Of a DNA stretch of 64,000 nt, positions 45,254 through 56,000 are shown one piece after another (the first letter of the stretch is position 1; every line of letters starts with the position of its first letter). The notes beneath the pieces are model-generated. The model ran no database searches. It was not told the origin of the DNA and was given only the letters and a program-made list of their open reading frames with translations. The DNA comes from Boswellia sacra (taxonomy: Eukaryota > Streptophyta > Magnoliopsida > Sapindales > Burseraceae). Both the position numbers and the translations under genes were made by a program. Where the stretch lies: positions 124,001-188,000 of the forward strand of contig SNVD02009837.1 in NCBI GenBank assembly GCA_013180625.2, read 5' to 3'.

Positions 45254-46306
45254 ATGGCTAGAGTAAAAACCACTATGAAAGTGCTACGGGGGGGAATCGA
45301 GTCATCAAACCCAGTCTTCCAGGGACAAGGATCCGGTGACCAACCGTAAAGAAGTTAATGAGTTTTATCAAAACTTCTTCGGTCCGGATCGAGAGCTGAG
45401 ACAGAATTTCGTCAACCATAAGGTGGTAGACACTGAAGGGGATAGCGACTGGTCGTCCTCTGCTACCTCAGATAGTGAACCGGAGGTTGAAAAGTGGTGG
45501 GAGGCCGACTGTTACACCCTTGATTTTCGCACTTGGCAGGCATAGCATGCCTTGCGCTATGCCATGGCTTGGAGGGGGCTGCAAGGGTGCATGCCCACGA
45601 GAAGCACATGGGTGAGTGCTTAAGCAAGGTGTGGAGACGTTGCGTGGCGTGATAGAGGCATTGATGAGCGAGGGGAAGCGCAAGGCAATGTGAATGCTGA
45701 CACAGGGGGATGTGTAGCGCAACGAAATAATACGCATGCATGGGTAGCGAGCGTAGAATGGCACGCACATGAGATGGGCGTGCCATAGTGAGATAACTTG
45801 CACGTACGGGTTACGGGCATGATGTGTGGCGCGCACATAGAGATGCGCGGGGCACAGTGGTATAACATGGAGTTTCCAAGGGGGTGACCATGGAAGCCAA
45901 TAAGGAGGCAGCTATCCAACATAAGAGGGCCAATGATCTTGGCCAAGAGCTTCGGGAGAGGGCGGTTGCTGAGCAAAGTAGGATTGACAGAGCAATAACT
46001 CGCTTCCGTAGGGGTCGTATCTATCAGCAAGCTATGGAACGGTCCTACATCGATGGAGTCAATGGGGTATGTAGATGGTTCCATGACCGCCACCCAGAGA
46101 TTGATCAGTCACCCATAGCTGAGGAGTTAAACTTGGTGGAAGAGTCTATCCCTACAGCGGACTCCGATCCCGAGCAATTCTACCGCCTCATCCTTAAAGA
46201 TGAGGATTATGAGTCGACTTTGGACACAGCAGCCTGGGAGGCCAAGCAAGGCGACTCCACCTCATCGTCTTCAGACGAGGAAGGAGATGATGAGGCCACT
46301 TCTTAG
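45254..46306 (+). pseudogene. Antisense ORF of the minus-strand Tat element (broken copy)
   Basis: The N-terminal piece starts at the ATG 45254 (MARVKTTMKVLRG). A one-base frame change in a G run near 45290 shifts it to the frame reading NRKEVNEFYQNFFGPDREL and an acidic Ser-rich segment, stopping at 45545. A 340-bp G-rich segment without a frame follows. The C-terminal piece is 45890-46306: EANKEAAIQHKRANDLGQEL, a basic RFRRGRIYQQ, then WFHDRHPEIDQSPIAEELN and the tail STSSSSDEEGDDEATS. It lacks the coiled-coil part present in the other copy, so the two broken copies are complementary. The role is unknown. Confidence 0.65.
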
Positions 46307-46309
46307 AGT

Positions 46310-46660
46310 TAATTGGAATTCTTCCAACTAGGTAGATGCTCATTCATAGGGAATAATCATATCAAGGCTGCTCTCCAGGCCTTGACTTTACCTTTTACTG
46401 TCTTTACTTTCAGTTCGATGTACTAGGTGAGGATGTGTGGCATCCTTCAACCAACTTTGAAATAATAAGAACACTAAGAAATTTTTTTTTCTTTCTGGTG
46501 TTGTATTCTTTTACTCTTTTCTTCTTATTGCAATTTGATCATACATGTGCTTTAAGGATGTATAATCACCAAAATTCTGAATAAACTGAACACTTTATTA
46601 ATAATCTCTTTATTGGTCTCCCTATGGGAGTTGTTACACATGCATAAGCTCCTGGGCGGA
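46310..46660. other. Noncoding spacer of the minus-strand Tat element
   Basis: Counterpart of 39703-40041; no coding sequence. It includes a short T/C-rich run near 46490. Confidence 0.5.
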
Positions 46661-46664
46661 GTTA

Positions 46665-46860
46665 CTGCACATATAGAGAGATTACGGGTAGTATTTCTTC
46701 AAGTGCTCAATATTCCGTGGATGGCAGAGCGACCTCCCATCCATGGTGACCAGTTTGTAGGTGCCTGGTCGGATGACTGCTTTTACTTGGTATGGACCTT
46801 CCCAGTTGGGCCCCAATGCTCCATCGGTGGGATCTCGGGTACTTCGTAGTACTTGCCCAC
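46665..46860 (-). pseudogene. Integrase C-terminus of the minus-strand Tat element
   Basis: Reads STRDPTDGALGPNWEGPYQV through NIEHLKKYYP, matching the end of the plus-strand integrase. It joins directly, out of frame, to the protease end, so RT, both RNase H domains and most of integrase (about 3.1 kb by comparison with the plus-strand copy) are deleted. Confidence 0.82.
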
Positions 46861-47400
46861 TTAGCTTATGCCCACGGAAGGTTCTCCTTGAATTATCATC
46901 AGCTTATGTGCCTTCTCTTTAAAGGCCATGTTGTAGCACTCTCGAGAAGTTCGTTGTTCACCTCTAACTTCCCCTATCCCGGCGGGTGTTGGAAATTTCA
47001 GGACATGATGATAGACACCCATCACGGCCTTGAAGTCGTAGAGTGATGGCCGACCAAGGATGGCGTTATAAACTCCCGGATGATCTACCACGAGAAAACT
47101 CACCATCCTGGTCGTCTGTAGGGAGCCTTCTCCCAGGGTCACAGGCAACGAGATTACTCCTTCAGGAACAACCTTTCCTCCAGTGAATCCCATTAGAGAA
47201 GTTTGGATGCCTCTCATATCTCTACGGTTGAGACCTAATCGATCAAATGCATCCAATGACATTATGTTAGCCGAGCTCCCGTTGTCAATCAACACTCTTC
47301 GTAGCCTTTTATTGGCCACTATCACTGTGATGACCAAGGCATCACAATGTGGATGGTGGATACCCTGCGCATCTTGTGATGAAAAGGAGATAACATCATG
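46861..47400 (-). pseudogene. Protease of the minus-strand Tat element
   Basis: Frame with VLIDNGSSANIMSLDAFDRL (active-site DNGSS, usual in Tat proteases) and AILGRPSLYDFKAV. It ends KAHKLMIIQGEPSVG, then a stop at the deletion joint. It is separated from gag by a frameshift (see 47421-47440). Confidence 0.82.
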
Positions 47401-47410
47401 ATCTCCTACA

Positions 47411-48834
47411 TTAGTGGAAGGGGCCGTCAGGGGCCGTCAGGTTGACTTCGTGGTGAGGGAGGTCGTATCTTGCTTGCCTGGCTAGGCGTCTTCGGGCTTG
47501 GGAGCCTGAACCAGCCACTACTCCCCCAAAAATTGTGGCTACTTCTTCTAACGGTTCCTTCCCTTTGTCATTCTTGTTGGATGGTTCAGGGGGCCGACAG
47601 ATGTATTCTTGTAGCTGGCCATCCTTGATAAGACCATCGATTTGTCTCCTCAGTTCAAAACAGTCTGCAGTGTTATGACCATGAGCCTGGTGGAAATGAC
47701 AATACTTTCTCCTGTCTCTTGTCTTTGGATTCGACCGTAAAGGGGCAGGTTCCTTCAGCAGACCTTTATCTTTGATTTCCTTCAGGATATCCTGCTGCGG
47801 CATAGTAAGCAACGTGAATGTACGGTGCTCCTCCTGAGGTTGGTCATGATGCTCTTGGCGGAGTCGGGTGGATGACCCTTGTAACAGGAAGCGATCATTT
47901 CTGACTGTGTCTCGCGCAGAGCGTCGATCCGGAACTGATCTACGATTTCTATCATGAGGTTCTCCTCTATGATTATCATACGGTCGTCTATCTGTGCGTG
48001 AGGAATTAGGTACCATCGGAGTTTGCCCAGGGTAATTTGCTTGAAAAATTTCCTCTGCATCAGCATGGCTAGAGACCCTTGCTAATGCTTCTTGATACGT
48101 ACGTGAGAGGTTAACGGAGAATTCCCATGCTAGAGGGAGCTCCCCTCTGATTCCTTGAACCAAGCCTTGCATAGCGTAACCATCATGAAATAGATCCACT
48201 CGGGCAACCTCCCGCTGATATCTGTCTAAAAATGCACGGAGGGATTCATTACGACCCTGCTTGATTGAAAGAAGGCTCTGCGCTGGTCGACTTCTCGTTT
48301 TCATGTTGCTAAAATGTGTGAGGAAATTATGGGCAAGATCCTCAAAGCTGGAAATGGATGCAGCTGGTAGCCTTCTATACCATTGCTTAGCTGATCCTCC
48401 AAGGGTAAGAGAAAAGGTTCTGCACATGATTCCCCCTGAGACCCCTTGTATCTCCATATGAGAAATAAAAGAGTCTAAATGCTCTCGAGGGTCCGTTGTC
48501 CCTTGGTAAAGTTCAAGTTGCGGCATTCGGAATCCGTATGGGTATCTTTCTCTTAGAATATCTTCAGCAAAGGGTGATTCCCATTGTGGACGACCATCTT
48601 CTTCTCCTCCTGAACGCTTAATCAACCTTTCCAGTTTATGGATTTTTTCATCCATTTCTCGCTTGAACTCCGCATAATGATTGTCTGATGTCCCCTCCTC
48701 CGAGACATCCACTGGGGCAACATCTGGGCGATGATTCTTAACTCTAGGTGGTGAGCTGGGGCGATTTCTTTTGGACTGATAATTATGCCCTAGAGCGTAA
48801 GGACCATGATAGGAATAGGCGGGCCGATCAACAT
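47411..48834 (-). pseudogene. Gag of the minus-strand Tat element
   Basis: A long frame with the retrotransposon Gag core (PQLELYQGTTDPREHLDSFI, KQWYRRLPAASISSFEDLAH, then FLDRYQREVARVDLF), an Arg/Asp-rich linker, and the zinc-knuckle-like YCHFHQAHGHNTADCFEL near 47685-47735. The N-terminus seen in the other element (36168) is missing: the frame runs straight from the LTR and primer site into Gag. A 10-bp tandem duplication at 47421-47440 ends the frame at 47411. Confidence 0.85.
47421..47440. repeat. 10-bp tandem duplication that splits gag from protease
   Basis: GGGCCGTCAG occurs twice in a row. Counting only one copy, the minus-strand frame would run on from gag toward the protease, so this is the frameshifting lesion. 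Confidence 0.85.
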
Positions 48835-48837
48835 TAC

Positions 48838-48857
48838 TTCCCACAGACGGCGCCAAC
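48838..48857 (-). other. Primer-binding site, minus-strand Tat element
   Basis: In element sense GTTGGCGCCGTCTGTGGGAA follows the LTR end GCATCAACA. It is identical in type to 36093-36111. Confidence 0.82.
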
Positions 48858-49476
48858 TGTTGATGCACGGTTTCCGGACGGCCGGGAAGCGGGTCGGAGC
48901 TCGGGTGGTACGTTGGGTCCAGTCCTGCGAGCACAAAAAAAGAGTCAGGGGTGCCGGCGGTGGTGCCGGCGAGAACCCTCCGACGCTCAAGTCAGTGTCC
49001 GGCACTTCGGAATTTTCTGGGAGAATTTCCTAGAGAGAGAAGCTATCAAAAGTAAAGGAAATTTAGAGAGAGAGTAAGTTCAGAAAAGTGTGCATACCTT
49101 GAGCAATAATTCGGAGGGTTTATATAGGAGTCGGGATGGGTCATTGTGGGACCCAGATAACAGGCCCAGATAATGGGCTTTAGTAATGGGCTTACTGAAT
49201 TAGAAATAATTAGGCCCAGATGATGGGCTTCAGTGATGGGCTTACTGAATTAGGAATAATTAGGCCCAGATGATGGGCTTCAGTAATGGGCTTACTGAAT
49301 TAGGAATAATTAGGCCCAGATAATGGGCTTCAGTAATGGGCTTACTGAATTAGAAATAACTAGGCCCAGATACTGGGCTTCAGTAATGGGCTTACTGAAT
49401 TAGAAATAACTAGGCTCAGATACTGGGCTTCAGTAATGGGCTTACTGAATTAGAAATAATTAGGCCCAGATGATGG
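48858..49476 (-). repeat. 5' LTR (U3-truncated) of the minus-strand Tat element
   Basis: Contains U5 (CCGGCACCACCGCCGGCACC), the CTCTCTCTAA-rich R region, the TATATAAACCC box (near 49125) and about six 50-bp U3 repeats. It stops inside the repeat array at GATGGG, without a TGTTATGG start. Confidence 0.83.
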
Positions 49477-49481
49477 GATTT

Positions 49482-50397
49482 GTTTGTAAGTTAGACATAA
49501 ATGGAAATCCATCTACGTGTCCATCCAATAAAAATTTAGATAAAAATTGAAAGTTCATTTCCCACCGCTCGAACTTCTAAAAATGAAATACAAATCGAAA
49601 AAAAGTTTTCCACCACCTGATCCTATGAAACCTTAAATAATAATTGGAGAACAACTTCCCACCATTTGAATCTATTAAACCTTATGTAATAATTAAATTT
49701 ACATTTCCGACTACTTGAACATATGCAATGAGCTATACTAGTGAACATATAACCACTTAAACCTAAGAAACCTGTTACATTAGTAAATATCTAAACACTT
49801 CAACAATCTTGATGTTCATTACCTAAAAAATGAAAAACCCAATTACTTATAATTCATATAGGTTTAGAAAAATCATGAAAATAACAAAAATTGTCGTTAT
49901 CCCATATCTTTATAATAATGTGTATGACAATATGCTTTTCCATCATAAAAATAAAACTAGCAGTCAATAAGCCAAAATGAAATAAAAGTGAACTTATTAT
50001 TGACCAAATATATTCATATGTACATGCATAAAACATACTTGTAACCTGAATAACATATAAAAGTCAATTATTATGACTTACCTAATTCTCATACATAATC
50101 AAGGATATAGATTATCTTATTTAATCTAATGGTAAAAAAAAAATAACATTATCGGTACTGGAATTTTGTTTTTCGAGCATCATAAAACGACCCTCGGTTT
50201 TAATGCATGTACTAAACATTTTATTTATATTTAGGGCCTTAATGGCGAGGCCGAGCCCAACCCATCATGATATCTTATATATCCTGGGTCATATTACACT
50301 TCAGCCCAATGGGTCCATGCGGCCGCGAGGTGACTAGGCTGATGATAGATGTGCAAGAAAATAATTTGATTAGCTTGGACAAAGTTGAGGGAAAAAC
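49482..50397. other. AT-rich intergenic DNA, no gene supported
   Basis: No coding frame beyond short chance ORFs and no clear repeat. Confidence 0.4.
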
Positions 50398-50643
50398 TAC
50401 AGTACAATAATTGTACCGGTACAATTACTGTTTATATGTGTAAAAATCGTAAATGCGTTATAAAAATCGTAAACTAATGAATAAAAGTTATATGTAAAAA
50501 AGTGTACAAAAGTCGTAAATAGAAAATATGTTAAAGTCGTAAATATGATTTTTTTCAGTTGGATTACGATTTTTAAAAGTGTATTTACGATTTTTATATG
50601 CTACAGTATAACGGCTGTACCGGTACAGCCGCTATACTGTAGC
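50398..50643. mobile_element. MITE whose two ends are each palindromic
   Basis: Left end CTACAGTACAATAATTGTACC and the complement of the right end (GCTACAGTATAGCGGCTGTACC) are terminal inverted repeats. Both ends share the core TGTACCGGTACA, so each end also folds on itself. The right end is a 44-nt palindrome with one mismatch. The interior repeats AAATCGTAAAT on both strands. Confidence 0.6.
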
Positions 50644-51920
50644 ACGACTCCAAAGTTGAAGCTGATGATGTTATGTCACATCATAGCATGCAGCTGATAT
50701 TTTGTATTATGTGTGATACTTTACAATTCTTATAAATATCTAAGAAATAGCCCTACATAGTCTCAAGAAATATACTCCATGCGTGCACATGAAGCCCAAC
50801 ACTCACACATAGTCTCTCACGGTTTTATTTTCGAGCTTTGTAATCCAAAAGGCTTCCAACAATTTTAGAAACTTACAAAATATTTAAGTATATTTCATAT
50901 TTTATTCTCAAGTGATACGAGACGTTACATTTTTAGTTCACCGGCCGAGATTCCTATAATTCTTGCTTTATATATATTCAGTTTCTGGTTGTTATTTGAC
51001 CATTTATGGATCATTTCACATCAGTTACCTAAGTTAATTAAATAAACTTTTAAAATTTCAACTTTGAATATATTCGACTTTTACTTGGCTTGGACCATGA
51101 TCGTCTAGCTAGCAAGGCCTCCCCCACTTAATGTTGCTGATTATAAATTAAACTTTTAAAATCAGTAGCCAACATATTGTTAAACAATAAATGACGTAAA
51201 CTATCATACCATCAACTTACATTGGCAAGTTTTTTAAAATATAACCTGAAATCAACGAGACTAGCTTCACTTGTAGGTATAATTATCATTGTAAATATAA
51301 AATTTTTTATAAAGATATATTTGTAAGAAATATTTAAACACAAAGTTTTGATATAATTTATTTATATAATTTTTTAACTCTTAATTTGATCAAATCCAAT
51401 AATCAAAGATTAAAAATTACATTTAATATGTCAACTCATCAATTATCTTAACCATTAAATTTTATATATTAATAATTAAAAATTTATCTCTAATTTTGTT
51501 CAAAAGATCATTTTCATATGTGTGTGTGTCTGTCTCTCTCTCTATATATATAATTGTATTTTTATGACTATTTACACTTTTTAGTTGTCAATTTCTCTGA
51601 ATATAATTTAAATTAAGGATGAATGTGGTAATATAAGTTTGGATTTTTCTTAATTTGTGAAACCCGAAATTTCAAGGTATTGAATGTTTTAGAAACCTAA
51701 AGGTATTTCAGATTATAATAGTAAGAAAGATTGTGAACCATTTTTATGAAATAATTATGGAAATGAACCAATTTAAGGTATGGATTGTAAAATAGATAAG
51801 ACAATGAAACTTTACACATCATGATTCTATTTGATATTTAGTGTATCTAATAAAGTGCCCAACACAATATCCAGTGGTATCAAATGCAATTTTCGATTTA
51901 ACAATCAAGCATATGGTGTT
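50644..51920. other. AT-rich intergenic DNA, no gene supported
   Basis: Contains a short TG/TC/TA microsatellite at about 51519-51552. No gene seen. Confidence 0.4.
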
Positions 51921-52692
51921 TAAGGGTATGTTTGGTGCGCAACACTATATAGTACTATTTTATTATATTGTATTGTATTAAATAGTGTAATACATGTGTT
52001 TGGTACTAATTTAGTATAATATTAATTAATACAAAGTACAAATCTTAGATACATCAACATTGTATTAAATTATGTAGAGCTAATCCATGACATTAGCATT
52101 ACATTGTATAGCATTAACAAAAAAATATCAAAATTATCCCTATAAAATTATATATATCCCACAATATTCTTTAATTTTTAAAATTTAAAAATAAATAAAG
52201 ATGTATTTAATAGATAAATTATAAAATCAAATTTATTTAAAATTTATTTTCTAAAAATAAAGAAGGGATGAAGGGAGTCACCGCCCCCACTGGATGACAC
52301 TCGAGGTCCACTGCCTCCGTTGGACCAATTGGCAACTAGTATGTCACCATAAACTCGAATTGTCTAATAGGTCCAGTGAGGGCATTGGATCCCAAGTACT
52401 TTTTTCAACAATTAACAACTATTCGATAAATTACTAAATAACTAATTTTATAAATAAACTAAAAATATATTTATACTTTGTATATCTTTTTTAAAAAAGT
52501 AAAAATATATTTATACTTTGTATATCTTTTATGAAAAAAATTCTTACTTTTTTGTACAAATTAATACAATATATGAGTATACCAAATACTATATAATTTT
52601 GACATAATATTATTTTTAGTATTATATAATACAATACTATATTATATAATACAATACTATACTATACAACGTCACGTACCAAATATGCCTTT
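51921..52692. mobile_element. MITE-like element upstream of UTP21
   Basis: Left end TAAGGGTATGTTTGGTGCG and the complement of the right end, TAAAGGCATATTTGGTACG, are inverted repeats. They are followed on both sides by TATAGTA/GTATTGTATT-type sequence. Inside, a 30-bp AT-rich unit (AAAAATATATTTATACTTTG...) is tandemly duplicated near 52463 and 52501. No transposase. Confidence 0.5.
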
Positions 52693-52904
52693 AGTGTCTC
52701 ACGGGATCATGGTATAGTACGTAAATTTTTATAAATTTGTTTAATTTATAAAAGCTTTCCAATTAATTGAGGTAATTTTTTTAATTTTCCTTTTAAAAAA
52801 CTTAAAGGGTACATGGTGAATATCAAAAACCCCAGGGGCTTGTGTTGATTACCCAATTGTTAAACCTCAAACGCCACCGTTTCATTGAATAAACGAATTC
52901 TCCA

Positions 52905-52918
52905 AAACCCTAAACCCT
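52905..52918 (+). promoter_or_regulatory. Telo-box in the UTP21 promoter/5' leader
   Basis: AAACCCTAAACCCT, about 90 bp before the ATG, followed by a (CT)n tract (52927-52947). Telo-boxes (AAACCCTA) are known to be enriched upstream of plant ribosome-biogenesis and translation genes, which suits a UTP21 gene. Confidence 0.65.
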
Positions 52919-53005
52919 CACTCCGCCCTCTCTCTCTCTCTCTCTGAGTTTCTGTTGCTGATATCTCATCTCTGGTTGAAGATTGCTGGTTAGACAAAGC
53001 AAATT

Positions 53006-56000
53006 ATGGGTATTTTTGAGCCATATAGAGCAATCGGGTACATCACCAGCAGCGTCCCTTTCTCTGTTCAGCGACTCGGAACGGAAACTTTTCTTACTGT
53101 CAGTGTTGGAAAAGCTTTCCAGATTTATAACGTATGAATATCTCATCCTCTTGCCTTCTATACAATCTCCTTTTTGTATTTCTTTTTATTTATTTATTTT
53201 TTTAATTTTCAATTATTGGGTTTTTGTTCTTCTTTGCAGTGCGCCAAGCTCACTTTGGTTCTTGTTGGTAAGTTGTTAATTTAGGGTTTTTGTTTCTTTT
53301 TATATATTTTTTAGGCAATTAAAATCAGTTTTTTGTTTTATTTTTTTATTTAAATATATGAAAAAGCTGTGGTGTCACTGGTTCAAATTTTGTTGGTGAA
53401 GGTCCCCAATTGCCAAAGAAGATCAGGGCACTTGCTTCTTATCGTGATTATACCTTTGCAGCATATGGGAATGATATTGCTGTTGTGAAGCGTGCTCATC
53501 AGGTATCTATCTATATTCAGCCAGACCCATTTGTGTTTTCTTTAAATTTTCATTGTCGTGGCCGAATTTCTCGTCTGTTGTACACAAGATTAGTGTTTAT
53601 GTATGCAAATGATGGTTTTCTAGGTAGCAACTTGGAGCAGACATAGTGCCAAGGTTAACTTGTTACTGTTGTTCGGAGAACATATTCTGAGTGTCGATGT
53701 TGATGGTAATATGTTTATATGGGCTTTTAAAGGAATTGAGGAGAATCTTGCTCCAATTGGGCACATTAAGCTAGATGATCGGTTTACCCCTACCTGTATA
53801 ATGCATCCAGATACTTACCTAAATAAGGTAACTTTCTAGCTTTCTTGTTAAGAATGTCTACCACTTGATGTGCTATTCATTCTTACATTGGAAAGGATGT
53901 CGCAGGTTATTCTAGGTAGTCAGGAAGGTTTTCTGCAGCTTTGGAACATTAGCACAAAGAAAAAGCTTTATGAGTTTAAGGGATGGGAATCATCCATCTC
54001 TAGTTGTGTTTCATCACCTGCTCTAGATGTAATTGCAGTCGGTTGTGCTGATGGGAAAATTCATGTTCACAACATTCGTTATGATGAAGAGTTGGTTACC
54101 TTTGCACATTCTACAAGGGGCGCTGTAACTGCCTTATCATTCAGCACAGGTGATAAATCAGGCTTGTTTTTCATATGATAATCAAATAATCTAATGTTTG
54201 GATTTTGATGCTGTTGTTAGTGCTTTGATCCATTGTGAAGATAAATTTTTCTCCAGTTCATTGTTGCCGTATCATTTGCCGTGGGAAACTCATCAGGAGG
54301 TGGTGTGCATTATGATACCTTAGTGATAGTGTTATAACTTTTCATTAAATGCTACAAATTTGATATCTATTTAGGTTGTAAGGTCTAGAATTAGCCTGCA
54401 TTTGGGAACTCAGTGTGAACAAATACTAGGCATTATTTCATGTGTAAAATGAGATTGCATGTTCAGTTTTGAGACACAATTATGAGCAGACATTTTTGTT
54501 TAATATGGAATTCCACCTTCTGATTTTGTGGATGCATGGATATTTTGAATTCTGAGTTGGTAGTCATGGAAGATTACTAGGGTTGTTCTAGGCTCACAGA
54601 TTAAATCTCCTTTCATTGATCATTAATCTCAAAAATTTTCGCCCCAACCGGTGCCCATACTTGTTTTGGTATTTTAATATTCTAGATTTTCTATTCTGAA
54701 GTAATCAATCAAGTGGTTTTATTCTAATGGTTGTCCATTATCTTGTTAGATGGGCAGCCTCTTCTAGCATCAGGAGGTTCATCTGGTGTCATAAGCATAT
54801 GGAATCTTGAGAAAAGAAGGCTCCAATCAGTTGTAAGAGAGGCTCATGATAGTTCAATTGTTTCACTGCACTTCTTTGCTAATGAGCCTGTGCTGATGAG
54901 CGCATCAGCAGACAATTCAATTAAAGTAAGATAGATATATTTTTTAAATTTAATATTTAAAATTTTTAAGTTTAATTTTTTATTTCCTTTTATGAGTTTC
55001 ATTTATCATAAGTATAACTGTTGATAGTTGAAGTCAATTCAGATACACTCTTGAATATAGTGCTATTAATATGCAGAAGAACTTGCTTTTTGAAAATAAA
55101 TTTACCATAAATAACTACGCCTGCTAGTTTTCTATTTGAAGATGAGACTTCTACATGTATCCGTTTATTTGTAACATTGCTTTTAAATTCCCTATTTTTC
55201 CCCTCCTTAACACCAAAAATCCAGTACATAAGGAAGGTTGACTGTGTGTCTCCAAGATTTAGGGGAACATATTATGTTTTGTCATTTGTGTAACAAGTTC
55301 TGATGTGTTGACTCTCTTATGGTTAATATAGTGAAAAAAGAAAAAAAAAATCATACTTTGTTGAGAAAAGTGAGGAAGAAATTGGTGCCTTATATAATGT
55401 ATATAGACACACATACACACTTTAATTTGGTTATCACTTGAAAGAATTTTAAGAACTTTCTTCTTTATCCTTTATAATTTTGTTTGGGATAAAATTTTAT
55501 TAGTTAAAATCAGGTCAAGGTTCTGTGGGAATCATAAACCAGTGCTTTTAACACTTTTCGGAAGCAAGTTGTTAGTTTGGATGATGCATATATTAAATAT
55601 TAGATTTCCTTTTGTGTATACATTTGTTTCATTTGCAGAATTAGCTTCTGTCGCTATCTCTGGGATGGTTGTGACTTAAATTGAATTGGACAATATCTTT
55701 GACATGCTTTTGTAGATGTGGATTTTTGACACAAGTGATGGAGATCCTCGTCTTTTACGCTTTCGAAGTGGGCATAGTGCTCCTCCACTTTGCATAAGGT
55801 AATGATACCACTCTGTTTTTATATTAGGTGGAATATCTTATATGCATTTAACATGAACTTTCTTCCCTATCAATTCAGATAGGACTCTGGTATTTCATTT
55901 GTTTGTTTTTGATTTAGTGTTTTTTTTTTTTTTGTTTTTTTGTTTTTAATGTTTTGCAATGGTCTTGTAGGATTTCAAGTCATTCTTTTAGGAGATCGTG

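Larger units (their letters stand above)
35638..49476. mobile_element. Tail-to-tail pair of defective Tat-lineage Ty3/gypsy elements
   Basis: Left half (plus strand): fold-back leader, partial LTR, primer site, gag start, pol, antisense ORF, tandem repeats, GC-rich repeats, PPT, partial LTR. Right half (minus strand, reading leftward from 49476): LTR, primer site, gag, protease, integrase C-terminus, antisense ORF, tandem repeats, GC-rich repeats, PPT, partial LTR. The halves meet palindromically inside their 3' LTRs near 42906. The left half lacks gag-protease and the right half lacks RT through most of integrase. The second, archaeal-type RNase H and the antisense ORF place both in the Tat lineage. 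GATTT flanks the block at 35633-35637 and 49477-49481. The two arms differ in many places, so they derive from two related elements rather than a simple inverted copy. Confidence 0.82.
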
